From Clostridiales bacterium (lineage in GTDB: Bacteria; Bacillota; Clostridia; Peptostreptococcales; JAAYPU01): a DNA stretch of 5,699 bases. The position numbers were made by a program, and so were the translations under genes. Below, one piece after another: positions 1-4,862 of this stretch; position 1 is the stretch's first letter; every line of letters starts with the position of its first letter. The notes under the pieces are model-generated. The model worked only from the letters and a program-made list of their open reading frames with translations, was not told the origin of the DNA and did no database searches. The stretch spans positions 1 to 5,699 of the forward strand of contig JAAYPU010000299.1 of assembly GCA_012519645.1 (NCBI GenBank), in the 5' to 3' direction.

Positions 1-196
1 CTACGGTCTTGATGGCGTTGTCGTCGCAACGAAAAGTGATAAAATATCCAGTAACGACAAACAAAAAAATATATCGACCATAAGAAAAGTCCTTGAGCTT
101 AAAAAAGATGATATTCTGATAGCAGCATCCTCTGTTTCAAGGCAGGGACATGATGAGATATGGAATCTGATAGAAACTTTAATAACTGAGAACTAA
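1..196 (+). CDS. engB: Ribosome biogenesis GTPase EngB/YsxC, C-terminal part (5' end outside window)
   Basis: This is the last 64 residues of a TRAFAC-class GTPase, read from base 2 to the TAA at 194-196. The G4 guanine-specificity motif TKSDK is at visible residues 10-14, directly after a hydrophobic strand (DGVVVA). The G5-like segment AASSVSRQGHDEIW is at 41-54, followed by the usual final helix. TKxDK, about 30 residues, then SS(x)xxxGxxE/DxW is typical of EngB/YsxC, which helps assemble the large ribosomal subunit in the cytoplasm. The G1-G3 motifs lie upstream of the window. The last codons (ACT GAG AAC TAA) lie inside a 7-bp repeat array starting at 184, so the C-terminal Thr-Glu-Asn and the stop are repeat-derived. 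In many Firmicutes engB follows lon, but that region is not visible. Assignment rests on motif recall, not a search; another Era-like GTPase is the main alternative. Confidence 0.85.
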   Translation, partial: YGLDGVVVATKSDKISSNDKQKNISTIRKVLELKKDDILIAASSVSRQGHDEIWNLIETLITEN

Positions 197-218
197 AAAC
201 CAAGAACTAAGAGTTAAG
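184..218 (+). repeat. Five-unit heptamer array (AACTRAR type), module 1
   Basis: Five contiguous 7-bp units are in perfect register: AACTGAG, AACTAAA, AACCAAG, AACTAAG, AGTTAAG. The array starts within the last codons of engB and ends one base before the left arm of the hairpin at 220. The same five-unit layout recurs at 302-336 (reverse strand), 2146-2180 and 4666-4700. Confidence 0.85.
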
Positions 219-219
219 G

Positions 220-258
220 AAGGGATTTTGGATTTTCATCCAAAATCCCTTTGTTTTT
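220..258 (+). terminator. Rho-independent terminator of engB
   Basis: A perfect 14-bp stem (220-233 with 238-251, core AGGGATTTTGGAT) closes a TTTC loop and is followed by TTGTTTTT. It lies 24 bases after the engB stop in the correct orientation. It is the hairpin half of repeat module 1, so it may be part of a dispersed element as well as a working terminator. Confidence 0.85.
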
Positions 259-275
259 ATGCCTGATAAAGCTTA

Positions 276-297
276 CTTTTGCAATACTTTGCAAAAG
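276..297 (-). other. Hairpin of repeat module 2 (reverse orientation)
   Basis: The inverted repeat CTTTTGCA (276-283) / TGCAAAAG (290-297) has a 6-base loop. Read on the minus strand it follows the heptamer array 302-336 after a 4-base gap, as in the plus-strand modules. The T-run after it on the minus strand is weak (TAAGCTTTAT). No minus-strand gene is seen for it to terminate, so I call it a hairpin and not a terminator. Confidence 0.6.
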
Positions 298-301
298 CTG
301 C

Positions 302-336
302 CTTATCTCTTAGTTCTTTATTCTTAATTCTTAATT
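302..336 (-). repeat. Five-unit heptamer array (AAYTAAG type), module 2, inverted
   Basis: On the minus strand the units read AATTAAG, AATTAAG, AATAAAG, AACTAAG, AGATAAG, exactly 35 bp in one register. The closing AGATAAG matches AGATGAG at the end of the array at 2146-2180. Its orientation is opposite to both flanking genes. Confidence 0.85.
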
Positions 337-344
337 CATAATCT

Positions 345-364
345 GGGGAAAATGCATTTTCCTC
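345..364. other. Perfect 16-bp palindrome upstream of the GH18 gene
   Basis: GGAAAATGCATTTTCC (347-362) is self-complementary, and one further G-C pair plus a wobble could extend it to 345-364. It sits 13 bases upstream of the proposed -35 element. It could be an operator, or the outer end of inverted module 2. There is no direct evidence of binding. Confidence 0.45.
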
Positions 365-376
365 AATGTAATATAC

Positions 377-412
377 TTGTAACTTTAAGATCCGGTGTTT
401 ATATAATATAAT
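377..412 (+). promoter_or_regulatory. Candidate sigma-A-like promoter of the GH18 gene
   Basis: Two overlapping TATAAT hexamers lie at 402-407 and 407-412. A possible -35 for the first is TTGTAA (377-382, 19-base spacer); for the second, TTTAAG (384-389, 17-base spacer). Both -35 matches are imperfect. The block GTGTTTATATAATATAATAA (395-414) is repeated almost exactly before the LtaS-type gene. The ribosome site AAGGGGAAAG (438-447) follows. Confidence 0.5.
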
Positions 413-452
413 AAAAAAAGAGCAAAAATGTAGAATAAAGGGGAAAGCATCT

Positions 453-2147
453 ATGAAAATGTTTAAAAAACCGGTTTTGGTTTTGTTAGCTTTATTTGTG
501 GTTATAACATTTATACATATAGACGGATTTGTTAGTGTACAGGCGGCTGCTGACATTGAAGGTTCAGGTGAACGTATTGCCATTTATTTTAACGGAAGCC
601 GCGCCGGAAATTCATATGCTTACACGATAAACAGCGGTATTTATGTTCCCACGACCATGATAGGGATATATATGAAAAATCCGGGAATTACGGTAGATGA
701 GAAAAACAGAAAAATTGTCATAGACATAACAAAACAAAATTTATTATTGGAAAATCAGGAAGTGACTGATTTTGTAAAACAGAATATGATACAGGCTTCA
801 ATTCCGCTGAGATACATTGATAACCAATGCTATTTTCCTTTAGACGTATTGGAAAGCTTCTTTAATGTTACTTATGAGTTGTCAGGCAGAACGCTTTTTA
901 TAGAGAAAGGCTTTCAGAGCGCAAACCTTGGCAAAATCAACAAGGGCAATGTAAGGGTTAAACCTTCTGTGCTGGATGAAAAATCCGAAGACTTGGTTCT
1001 GAAAAATAATGAAATAGTACAGATTCTCAAGGAAAGTGATAATTACTATAAAGTACTGTCTCAGGACGGAATCACTTGTTTCGTGCCCAAAACTGATATC
1101 GATATGCTGGATGCGAATTTCTCGGAATTGGATTTTTACAATTTTAAAAGAGATAAAACAGATTACAGCAAATCAAAGATAAGTATTGTTTGGGAGTATG
1201 TTTATCAAAATACACCGCTTCCTGACGAAGAAAAGAATGATGCGGTAGATATTATTTCTCCGACATGGTTCTATATTGAGGATGCACAAGGCAATGTTGC
1301 AAATAAAGCAGATAAGGGTTACTTAAATCATGTTAAAAGCTTAGGGTATGAGGTATGGGGATTAACAACCAATAGCTTTAATCCTGATTGGACTCATAAA
1401 ATACTCAATAATGAAGCATTAACTAAAAAAGTGGCGGCACAGCTCCTTTTCTACGCGAGTCTTTATAATTTGGACGGAATAAATATAGATTTCGAATCTG
1501 TTAAGGATGAAGACAGAAATGGACTGACAAATTTTGTATCGTTGATGCGGTATTATACCGAAAAACAAGGTTTATATCTTTCAGTGGATGTACTCATTCC
1601 TACAGCATGGAGTATAGAATATGATTATGCTGCATTATCCAAGCTGGTAGATTATATAGCTGTTATGACATATGATGAACATTGGTCATCATCTCAGACT
1701 GCAGGCTCTGTAGCCTCACTTAATTGGGTAGAGAACGCAGTCAATAATTCTCTTAAAATGATACCTTCAGAAAAAATACTTTTAGGAGTTCCGTTATATA
1801 CACGATTATGGGCGGAAACAAAAACAAACGGTACAACGACAGTCACAAGTGTAAGTCAGTCTATGGAACAGGTCAGACAGTTAATTTCTGATAAGAATTT
1901 ATCTGTAAAATGGCTGGATCAGGAGAAACAATATTATATCGAATATACAGAGTCAGGGAAAACATATAAGGTATGGATAGAAGATTCCCGCTCTATTGCA
2001 CATAAGTTAGAGCTGATCCAAAAATATGGTTTAGGCGGAAGCGCAGCATGGCGTAAAGGCTTTGAGGAGAAAAAAGTGTGGCGTGTTTTTGAGGACATTG
2101 TTAAGAACAATGTGCCGGCAAGCGAGTATAAGAATATGGACTATTAA
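453..2147 (+). CDS. Secreted family-18 glycoside hydrolase with stalk-like and SH3-like N-terminal domains
   Basis: This 564-residue exported enzyme probably cleaves N-acetylglucosaminyl bonds in peptidoglycan or, less likely, chitin. Residues 1-33 form a signal peptide: KMFKK, a hydrophobic core, then VQAAA with likely type I cleavage near 31-33. Residues about 40-152 resemble the copper-amine-oxidase-like 'stalk' domain (IYVPTTM and CYFPLDVLESFF with NVTYELSGRTLFIEKG). About 157-215 look like a bacterial SH3 domain, with NVRVKPS and YYKVLSQDG. About 240-540 form the GH18 barrel, with catalytic motif DGINIDFE at 341-348 (acid/base Glu348), VMTYDEHW at 404-411, GVPLYTR at 445-451 and GGSAAW at 528-533. 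Asn344 replaces the middle Asp of DxxDxDxE, as I recall is usual in the SleL/YaaH/YdhD branch. No LysM domain is seen. ATG 453 is chosen because AAGGGGAAAG lies about 6-9 bases upstream; ATG 459 would be too far. The gene appears monocistronic. Its exact substrate and any sporulation role are unproven. Confidence 0.88.
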   Translation: MKMFKKPVLVLLALFVVITFIHIDGFVSVQAAADIEGSGERIAIYFNGSRAGNSYAYTINSGIYVPTTMIGIYMKNPGITVDEKNRKIVIDITKQNLLLENQEVTDFVKQNMIQASIPLRYIDNQCYFPLDVLESFFNVTYELSGRTLFIEKGFQSANLGKINKGNVRVKPSVLDEKSEDLVLKNNEIVQILKESDNYYKVLSQDGITCFVPKTDIDMLDANFSELDFYNFKRDKTDYSKSKISIVWEYVYQNTPLPDEEKNDAVDIISPTWFYIEDAQGNVANKADKGYLNHVKSLGYEVWGLTTNSFNPDWTHKILNNEALTKKVAAQLLFYASLYNLDGINIDFESVKDEDRNGLTNFVSLMRYYTEKQGLYLSVDVLIPTAWSIEYDYAALSKLVDYIAVMTYDEHWSSSQTAGSVASLNWVENAVNNSLKMIPSEKILLGVPLYTRLWAETKTNGTTTVTSVSQSMEQVRQLISDKNLSVKWLDQEKQYYIEYTESGKTYKVWIEDSRSIAHKLELIQKYGLGGSAAWRKGFEEKKVWRVFEDIVKNNVPASEYKNMDY

Positions 2148-2180
2148 CTAAGAACTAAAAACTAAAAACTAAGAGATGAG
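2146..2180 (+). repeat. Five-unit heptamer array (AACTAAR type), module 3
   Basis: The units AACTAAG, AACTAAA, AACTAAA, AACTAAG, AGATGAG form exactly 35 bp in register. The first unit overlaps the last two bases of the GH18 stop codon (2145-2147). This is the cleanest copy of the array type, and a hairpin follows immediately. Confidence 0.9.
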
Positions 2181-2181
2181 G

Positions 2182-2217
2182 AGGAAATTTTGCCTACAGG
2201 CAAAATTTCTTTATTAT
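2182..2217 (+). terminator. Rho-independent terminator of the GH18 gene
   Basis: The stem GAAATTTTGCC (2184-2194) / GGCAAAATTTC (2199-2209) is a perfect 11 bp with loop TACA, extendable by a wobble and an A-T pair. The T-rich tail TTTATTAT follows. It lies 37 bases after the stop codon, in the orientation of the gene. Confidence 0.82.
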
Positions 2218-2241
2218 AGCTGATTGTCAATTTCATTAAAA

Positions 2242-2283
2242 ATTCCCTATTCCCTATTTCCTATCCCCTATCCCCTATCCCCT
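2242..2283. repeat. Six-unit heptamer array (ATYCCCT type)
   Basis: Six contiguous heptamers read ATTCCCT, ATTCCCT, ATTTCCT, ATCCCCT, ATCCCCT, ATCCCCT. The monomer is unrelated to AACTAAG, but the 7-bp period is the same. The array lies in the 328-bp gap between the GH18 and LtaS-type genes, which holds no open frame I would call a gene. Confidence 0.9.
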
Positions 2284-2286
2284 TTA

Positions 2287-2315
2287 TAGATTGCCACGCT
2301 TCACTCGCAATGGCA
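2287..2315. repeat. REP-like imperfect inverted repeat between heptamer arrays
   Basis: TGCCA (2292-2296) and TGGCA (2311-2315) pair around an inner GC/GC match (2298-2299 with 2307-2308). On the minus strand it reads TGCCATTGCGAGTGAAGCG followed by TGGCAATCTA. From memory this resembles the dispersed 'CATTGCGAGCGAAGCG...GCAATC' motif seen between genes in many bacteria. That likeness is recalled, not searched. Confidence 0.5.
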
Positions 2316-2322
2316 CTTTCAT

Positions 2323-2399
2323 TAACTGTCAATTATCAATTAGCAATTATCAATTATCAATTACTCTATACTCCATACTCCATGCTCCATACTCCATAT
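2323..2399. repeat. Eleven-unit heptamer array with a monomer switch (CAATTAT to TCCATAC)
   Basis: Seventy-seven bases divide exactly into 11 heptamers: TAACTGT, CAATTAT, CAATTAG, CAATTAT, CAATTAT, CAATTAC, TCTATAC, TCCATAC, TCCATGC, TCCATAC, TCCATAT. Two different monomers meet at 2364/2365 without a register break, and the units at the junction (CAATTAC, TCTATAC) are intermediate. It ends about 14 bases upstream of the proposed -35 of the LtaS-type gene. Confidence 0.88.
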
Positions 2400-2412
2400 A
2401 CTAAATTAGTGG

Positions 2413-2440
2413 TTGTTTTTTAAGTGTTTTATAATATAAT
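2413..2440 (+). promoter_or_regulatory. Candidate sigma-A-like promoter of the LtaS-type gene
   Basis: TTGTTT (2413-2418) and TATAAT (2435-2440) are 16 bases apart, and a second overlapping TATAAT lies at 2430-2435. The block GTGTTTTATAATATAATAA (2424-2442) differs by one base deletion from the block at 395-414 before the GH18 gene. Confidence 0.5.
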
Positions 2441-2453
2441 AATTATAGATTTG

Positions 2454-2462
2454 GGTGAGGAG
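2454..2462 (+). promoter_or_regulatory. Ribosome binding site deciding the LtaS-type start
   Basis: GGTGAGGAG is the only good Shine-Dalgarno match here. It lies 13 bases before ATG 2476, which is somewhat long. The in-frame GTG at 2455 overlaps this site and has nothing suitable upstream, so ATG 2476 is preferred. Confidence 0.6.
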
Positions 2463-2475
2463 AAAAAGCTATATT

Positions 2476-4497
2476 ATGGAATCAAGGTTTAACAAAAGCG
2501 AAAAGAATATTGCCTTAGCAGTTTTAATTGCGATAAAAGTTGTTCTATACTATGCCTTCATGGAAGTCAACTCAAACTTTCTTATAATTTCATGCCTGAC
2601 AGCTCTAAGTTTTTTAATTATAGTAGGGTTTTTGGAAAACAAAAAATTAGGAGCTGTTTTGTATTGTCTTCTTTCAATTCTGATGTTTATGGATGTGACA
2701 TATTTCAGTTATTTTAATCGCAATCTATCAGTAAACATGATTCAGGCAGCAGGGCTTTTAGGGGATGTGACTGATAGTATTTTAAAAATATTAAAACCTA
2801 AGTTTTTTCTTTTGATTGCAGATGCCGTAGTTATTCTCTACTATACCTTTATCATTAATAAAAAAGCTCGTTGGGACCGTAAAATAATTACTATAAATAC
2901 TAAACCTATTGAAACAAAATCGAAGGTTTCATTTATATTGATCTGTATAATAATTCTTGTGTTATTAAATCCTTTCAAGACAGATATTTTCGTCTCCGTG
3001 AGCAACCAGGAATTTTTCTCATATCATATAAAAGATTTATTATCAAGTTTACAGCCGGAGGAGACATTCGGACATTCAATTCAAGCTTTTTCTGAAGAAT
3101 ATATATATGAGAATGATAAAAGAGGGAACTTATTTGGCATAGCGAAAGATAGAAATCTTATAGTATTACAGATAGAAGCGTTACAGAATATGGTGATTAA
3201 TAAAACATATGACGGCCAGGAAATAACGCCTAATCTTAATAAACTGATCCAAGGAGACAGTATTTATTTTGACAATTATTATCAGCAGCTGGGGAGCGGT
3301 AATACATCTGATGCCGAATTCACATCCAACAATTCATTGCATGGCTCTTTCCGACCTTATACTTACAATTTGTATACGAATAATTATTTTCATGGACTAC
3401 CATGGATATTAAAGGATTTGGGATACAATACCATGGCTTTTCATGGATATAAGAAGGATTTCTGGAACAGAGAAGAAGCTTATCCCATTCAAGGATTTGA
3501 TGTATTCTACAATGAAGAAGATTATATTATTTCTGAACCCATAGGATTCGGACTCAATGATAAAGAATTTTTTCAACAATCCGTTGATATGCTAAAAAAT
3601 GCCAGACAACCTTTCTACGGATTCTTTGTAACCCTTACGAATCATCATCCTTTTGAAATGCCTGAAGAATACAATAAAATAACATTAAAAAGTGAAGACG
3701 AAGAGACTATTTTCGGGAACTACCTGCAATCGGTACATTATACAGACGAGGCCATCGGGATGTTTATTGAGGATTTAAAAAAGAATGATTTATATGATAA
3801 TGCCGTTATAGCTATTTATGGCGATCACTTCGGGTTGAACTGCAAAGAAGATGAAATCAGAGAATCCGTAAGCAGATTTTTAGGATATTCCTATGACTTT
3901 GATGAGATGCTTAATATCCCTTTGGTTATTCATATCCCCGGTTTAAAAAGGAATCAAACTCTTCATATTACTGGCGGTCAAATAGATTTCCTTCCTACAA
4001 TGGCTTACATTATGGGAGTAGAGAAGCTGAACACGCTTTATTTAGGAAGGAATTTAATTACCTCACAGACGGGATTTGTTGCATCTCAAACCTATATGTG
4101 TGAAGGCTCTTTTATAAAAGATGATATTATTTATGAAATGTCGAGAGATGGTGTTTTCAGTAATGGAAGAGCATGGAATATCCATACAAAGGAGCCTGTG
4201 GATTTAGAGCTATGCAAAGAGGGCTATTTGAAGGCTGTGGGCCAGATAGAAACTTCGCACTTTTACCTTGAGAATGATGTGATTCGTCAGGTTTTTCTGG
4301 AAGGTAGGCCTTTAGAAGAAATATTTCGAAGTGAACAGGAAGAAGATGATTTCTCGATTTTCGATGGCCCAGGTTCTCTGTTAAATAGAAGTGGGCCGAT
4401 ACTAAAGAAACATCAGATAACACACAATGAAAAGGTGCCGGATATATCGGGGCAGATATTCTATTGGCGACAGATGGATTTTATGTCGGCAGCTTAA
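2476..4497 (+). CDS. LtaS-type phosphoglycerol transferase (lipoteichoic acid synthase family, membrane-anchored sulfatase fold)
   Basis: This 673-residue membrane protein should transfer glycerol phosphate from phosphatidylglycerol to a growing polymer outside the membrane. Five membrane segments are visible at about 11-29, 35-53, 58-78, 110-127 and 151-166, followed by a linker and an extracellular catalytic domain from about residue 225. Metal and catalytic residues match S. aureus LtaS in order and spacing: Glu234 (LQIEAL, like E255), Thr277 nucleophile (GSGNTSDAEF, like T300), His323, Trp330 and Arg332 (FHGYKKDFWNR, like H347/W354/R356), His390-391 (TNHHPF) and Asp450-His451 (IYGDHFG, like D475/H476). 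About 222 residues follow His451, roughly 50 more than in S. aureus LtaS, with a tail of unclear origin. It has its own promoter and lies downstream of the wall hydrolase. It could be a primase or a YfnI/YqgS-like paralogue instead of the main synthase, so no symbol is given. An alternative GTG start at 2455 would add seven residues. Confidence 0.9.
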   Translation: MESRFNKSEKNIALAVLIAIKVVLYYAFMEVNSNFLIISCLTALSFLIIVGFLENKKLGAVLYCLLSILMFMDVTYFSYFNRNLSVNMIQAAGLLGDVTDSILKILKPKFFLLIADAVVILYYTFIINKKARWDRKIITINTKPIETKSKVSFILICIIILVLLNPFKTDIFVSVSNQEFFSYHIKDLLSSLQPEETFGHSIQAFSEEYIYENDKRGNLFGIAKDRNLIVLQIEALQNMVINKTYDGQEITPNLNKLIQGDSIYFDNYYQQLGSGNTSDAEFTSNNSLHGSFRPYTYNLYTNNYFHGLPWILKDLGYNTMAFHGYKKDFWNREEAYPIQGFDVFYNEEDYIISEPIGFGLNDKEFFQQSVDMLKNARQPFYGFFVTLTNHHPFEMPEEYNKITLKSEDEETIFGNYLQSVHYTDEAIGMFIEDLKKNDLYDNAVIAIYGDHFGLNCKEDEIRESVSRFLGYSYDFDEMLNIPLVIHIPGLKRNQTLHITGGQIDFLPTMAYIMGVEKLNTLYLGRNLITSQTGFVASQTYMCEGSFIKDDIIYEMSRDGVFSNGRAWNIHTKEPVDLELCKEGYLKAVGQIETSHFYLENDVIRQVFLEGRPLEEIFRSEQEEDDFSIFDGPGSLLNRSGPILKKHQITHNEKVPDISGQIFYWRQMDFMSAA

Positions 4498-4500
4498 TTT

Positions 4501-4528
4501 AATTAATAACTGATAACTGAGAACTAAA
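4501..4528 (+). repeat. Four-unit heptamer array (AACTGAK type), module 4
   Basis: The units AATTAAT, AACTGAT, AACTGAG, AACTAAA begin three bases after the LtaS-type stop. The AGATRAG closing unit is missing, and ATAG leads into the hairpin at 4533. This is a degenerate copy of the module. Confidence 0.8.
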
Positions 4529-4532
4529 ATAG

Positions 4533-4556
4533 GAAATTTTCCAGAGGCAAAATTTC
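4533..4556 (+). terminator. Degenerate hairpin after the LtaS-type gene (weak terminator)
   Basis: GAAATTTTCC (4533-4542) pairs with GG and AAAATTTC (4546-4556) around one bulged C (4548) and loop AGA. It matches the 2184-2209 hairpin, except that the G pairing with this C has been lost. ATCAAG follows in place of a T-run, so termination is probably poor. It is the first hairpin downstream of the gene. Confidence 0.5.
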
Positions 4557-4584
4557 ATCAAGTATATGTTTATGTTCTGTTGGG

Positions 4585-4663
4585 TATAATTTAATATGGA
4601 AGGATATTTTTCTTCCGTATTCTCACCCATAGCGGAAGGTCGGGTTATAACACCCGACCTTCT
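4585..4663. other. Two-hairpin segment with TATAAT, possible small RNA of unknown identity
   Basis: This part of the 365-bp convergent gap is not heptameric. TATAAT lies at 4585-4590. A 9-bp stem, ATATGGAAG (4594-4602) with CTTCCGTAT (4612-4620) including one G-T wobble, is followed by a GC-rich perfect 11-bp stem, GAAGGTCGGGT (4635-4645) with ACCCGACCTTC (4652-4662) and loop TATAAC. No convincing -35 or T-tail is present. It could be a small RNA, a terminator backing up the weak one at 4533, or an inert inverted repeat. I do not recognise a known RNA family. Confidence 0.35.
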
Positions 4664-4665
4664 TC

Positions 4666-4700
4666 AACTGATAACTGAAAACTGACAACTTAAAGATAAC
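4666..4700 (+). repeat. Five-unit heptamer array (AACTGAN type), module 5
   Basis: The units AACTGAT, AACTGAA, AACTGAC, AACTTAA, AGATAAC are again exactly 35 bp in register, with an AGATRA-type last unit. The hairpin at 4704 follows after three bases. No gene ends directly before it; it follows the hairpin at 4635-4662. Confidence 0.88.
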
Positions 4701-4703
4701 GTG

Positions 4704-4736
4704 GAAATTTGCATAAGCAAATTTCTTCTTTATTAT
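4704..4736 (+). terminator. Rho-independent terminator, plus strand (module 5)
   Basis: The perfect 9-bp stem GAAATTTGC (4704-4712) / GCAAATTTC (4717-4725) has loop ATAA and tail TTCTTTATTAT. Compared with the hairpin at 2184-2209 it has lost matching bases on both arms, so pairing is kept. It probably stops read-through from the LtaS-type gene. Confidence 0.7.
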
Positions 4737-4741
4737 GAATA

Positions 4742-4775
4742 TATAAAATCATAGGAATTTTAAAAGAAAATTCCT
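4742..4775 (-). terminator. Terminator-like hairpin of the FeoB-like gene, minus strand (module 6)
   Basis: On the minus strand AGGAATTTT pairs with AAAATTCCT (4753-4761 with 4767-4775, perfect 9 bp, loop CTTTT) and ATGATTTTATAT follows. It lies about 88 bases after the FeoB-like stop and follows the minus-strand heptamer array after two bases. The stem is AT-rich and the T-tail interrupted. Confidence 0.6.
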
Positions 4776-4777
4776 CC

Positions 4778-4840
4778 CTCATCTATCAGTTTTCAGTTCA
4801 ACTCTTGAAACCAGAGACCTGAAACCAGAGACCTTAGACC
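4778..4840 (-). repeat. Nine-unit heptamer array with monomer switch (GGTYTCW to AACTGAW), module 6
   Basis: Read on the minus strand, 63 bases divide exactly into GGTCTAA, GGTCTCT, GGTTTCA, GGTCTCT, GGTTTCA, AGAGTTG, AACTGAA, AACTGAT, AGATGAG. The monomer changes partway, through the intermediate AGAGTTG, without loss of register. The array ends in the same AGATGAG unit as module 3, followed by GG and a hairpin. Confidence 0.88.
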
Positions 4841-4862
4841 TGCTCCGGACTGATGCGCAGTA

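Noticed and set aside
184..343. Insertion sequence or MITE with terminal repeats
   Set aside because: Modules 1 and 2 face each other, but the arms are not close inverted copies, no target-site duplication is visible and there is no transposase. A non-autonomous element remains a hypothesis only.
257..583. 108-residue minus-strand open frame
   Set aside because: It runs through the repeat module, the promoter and the start of the GH18 gene. Its product looks like translated noncoding sequence.
2242..2399. CRISPR-like array
   Set aside because: The repeats are 7 bp, contiguous and without unique spacers, and no cas gene is in view. This is a tandem heptamer array.
2455..2475. GTG start at 2455 for the LtaS-type gene
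   Set aside because: The codon overlaps the only good ribosome site (2454-2462) and has none upstream. ATG 2476 fits better, although its spacing is long.
4157..4423. 88-residue minus-strand open frame
   Set aside because: It lies inside the LtaS-type gene and has no recognisable product or ribosome site.
4596..4685. 29-codon plus-strand frame starting MEGYFSSVFSP and ending in LITEN
   Set aside because: It has no Shine-Dalgarno site, crosses both hairpins and takes its last codons and stop from the heptamer array. The shared LITEN ending with EngB comes from the repeat, not from homology.
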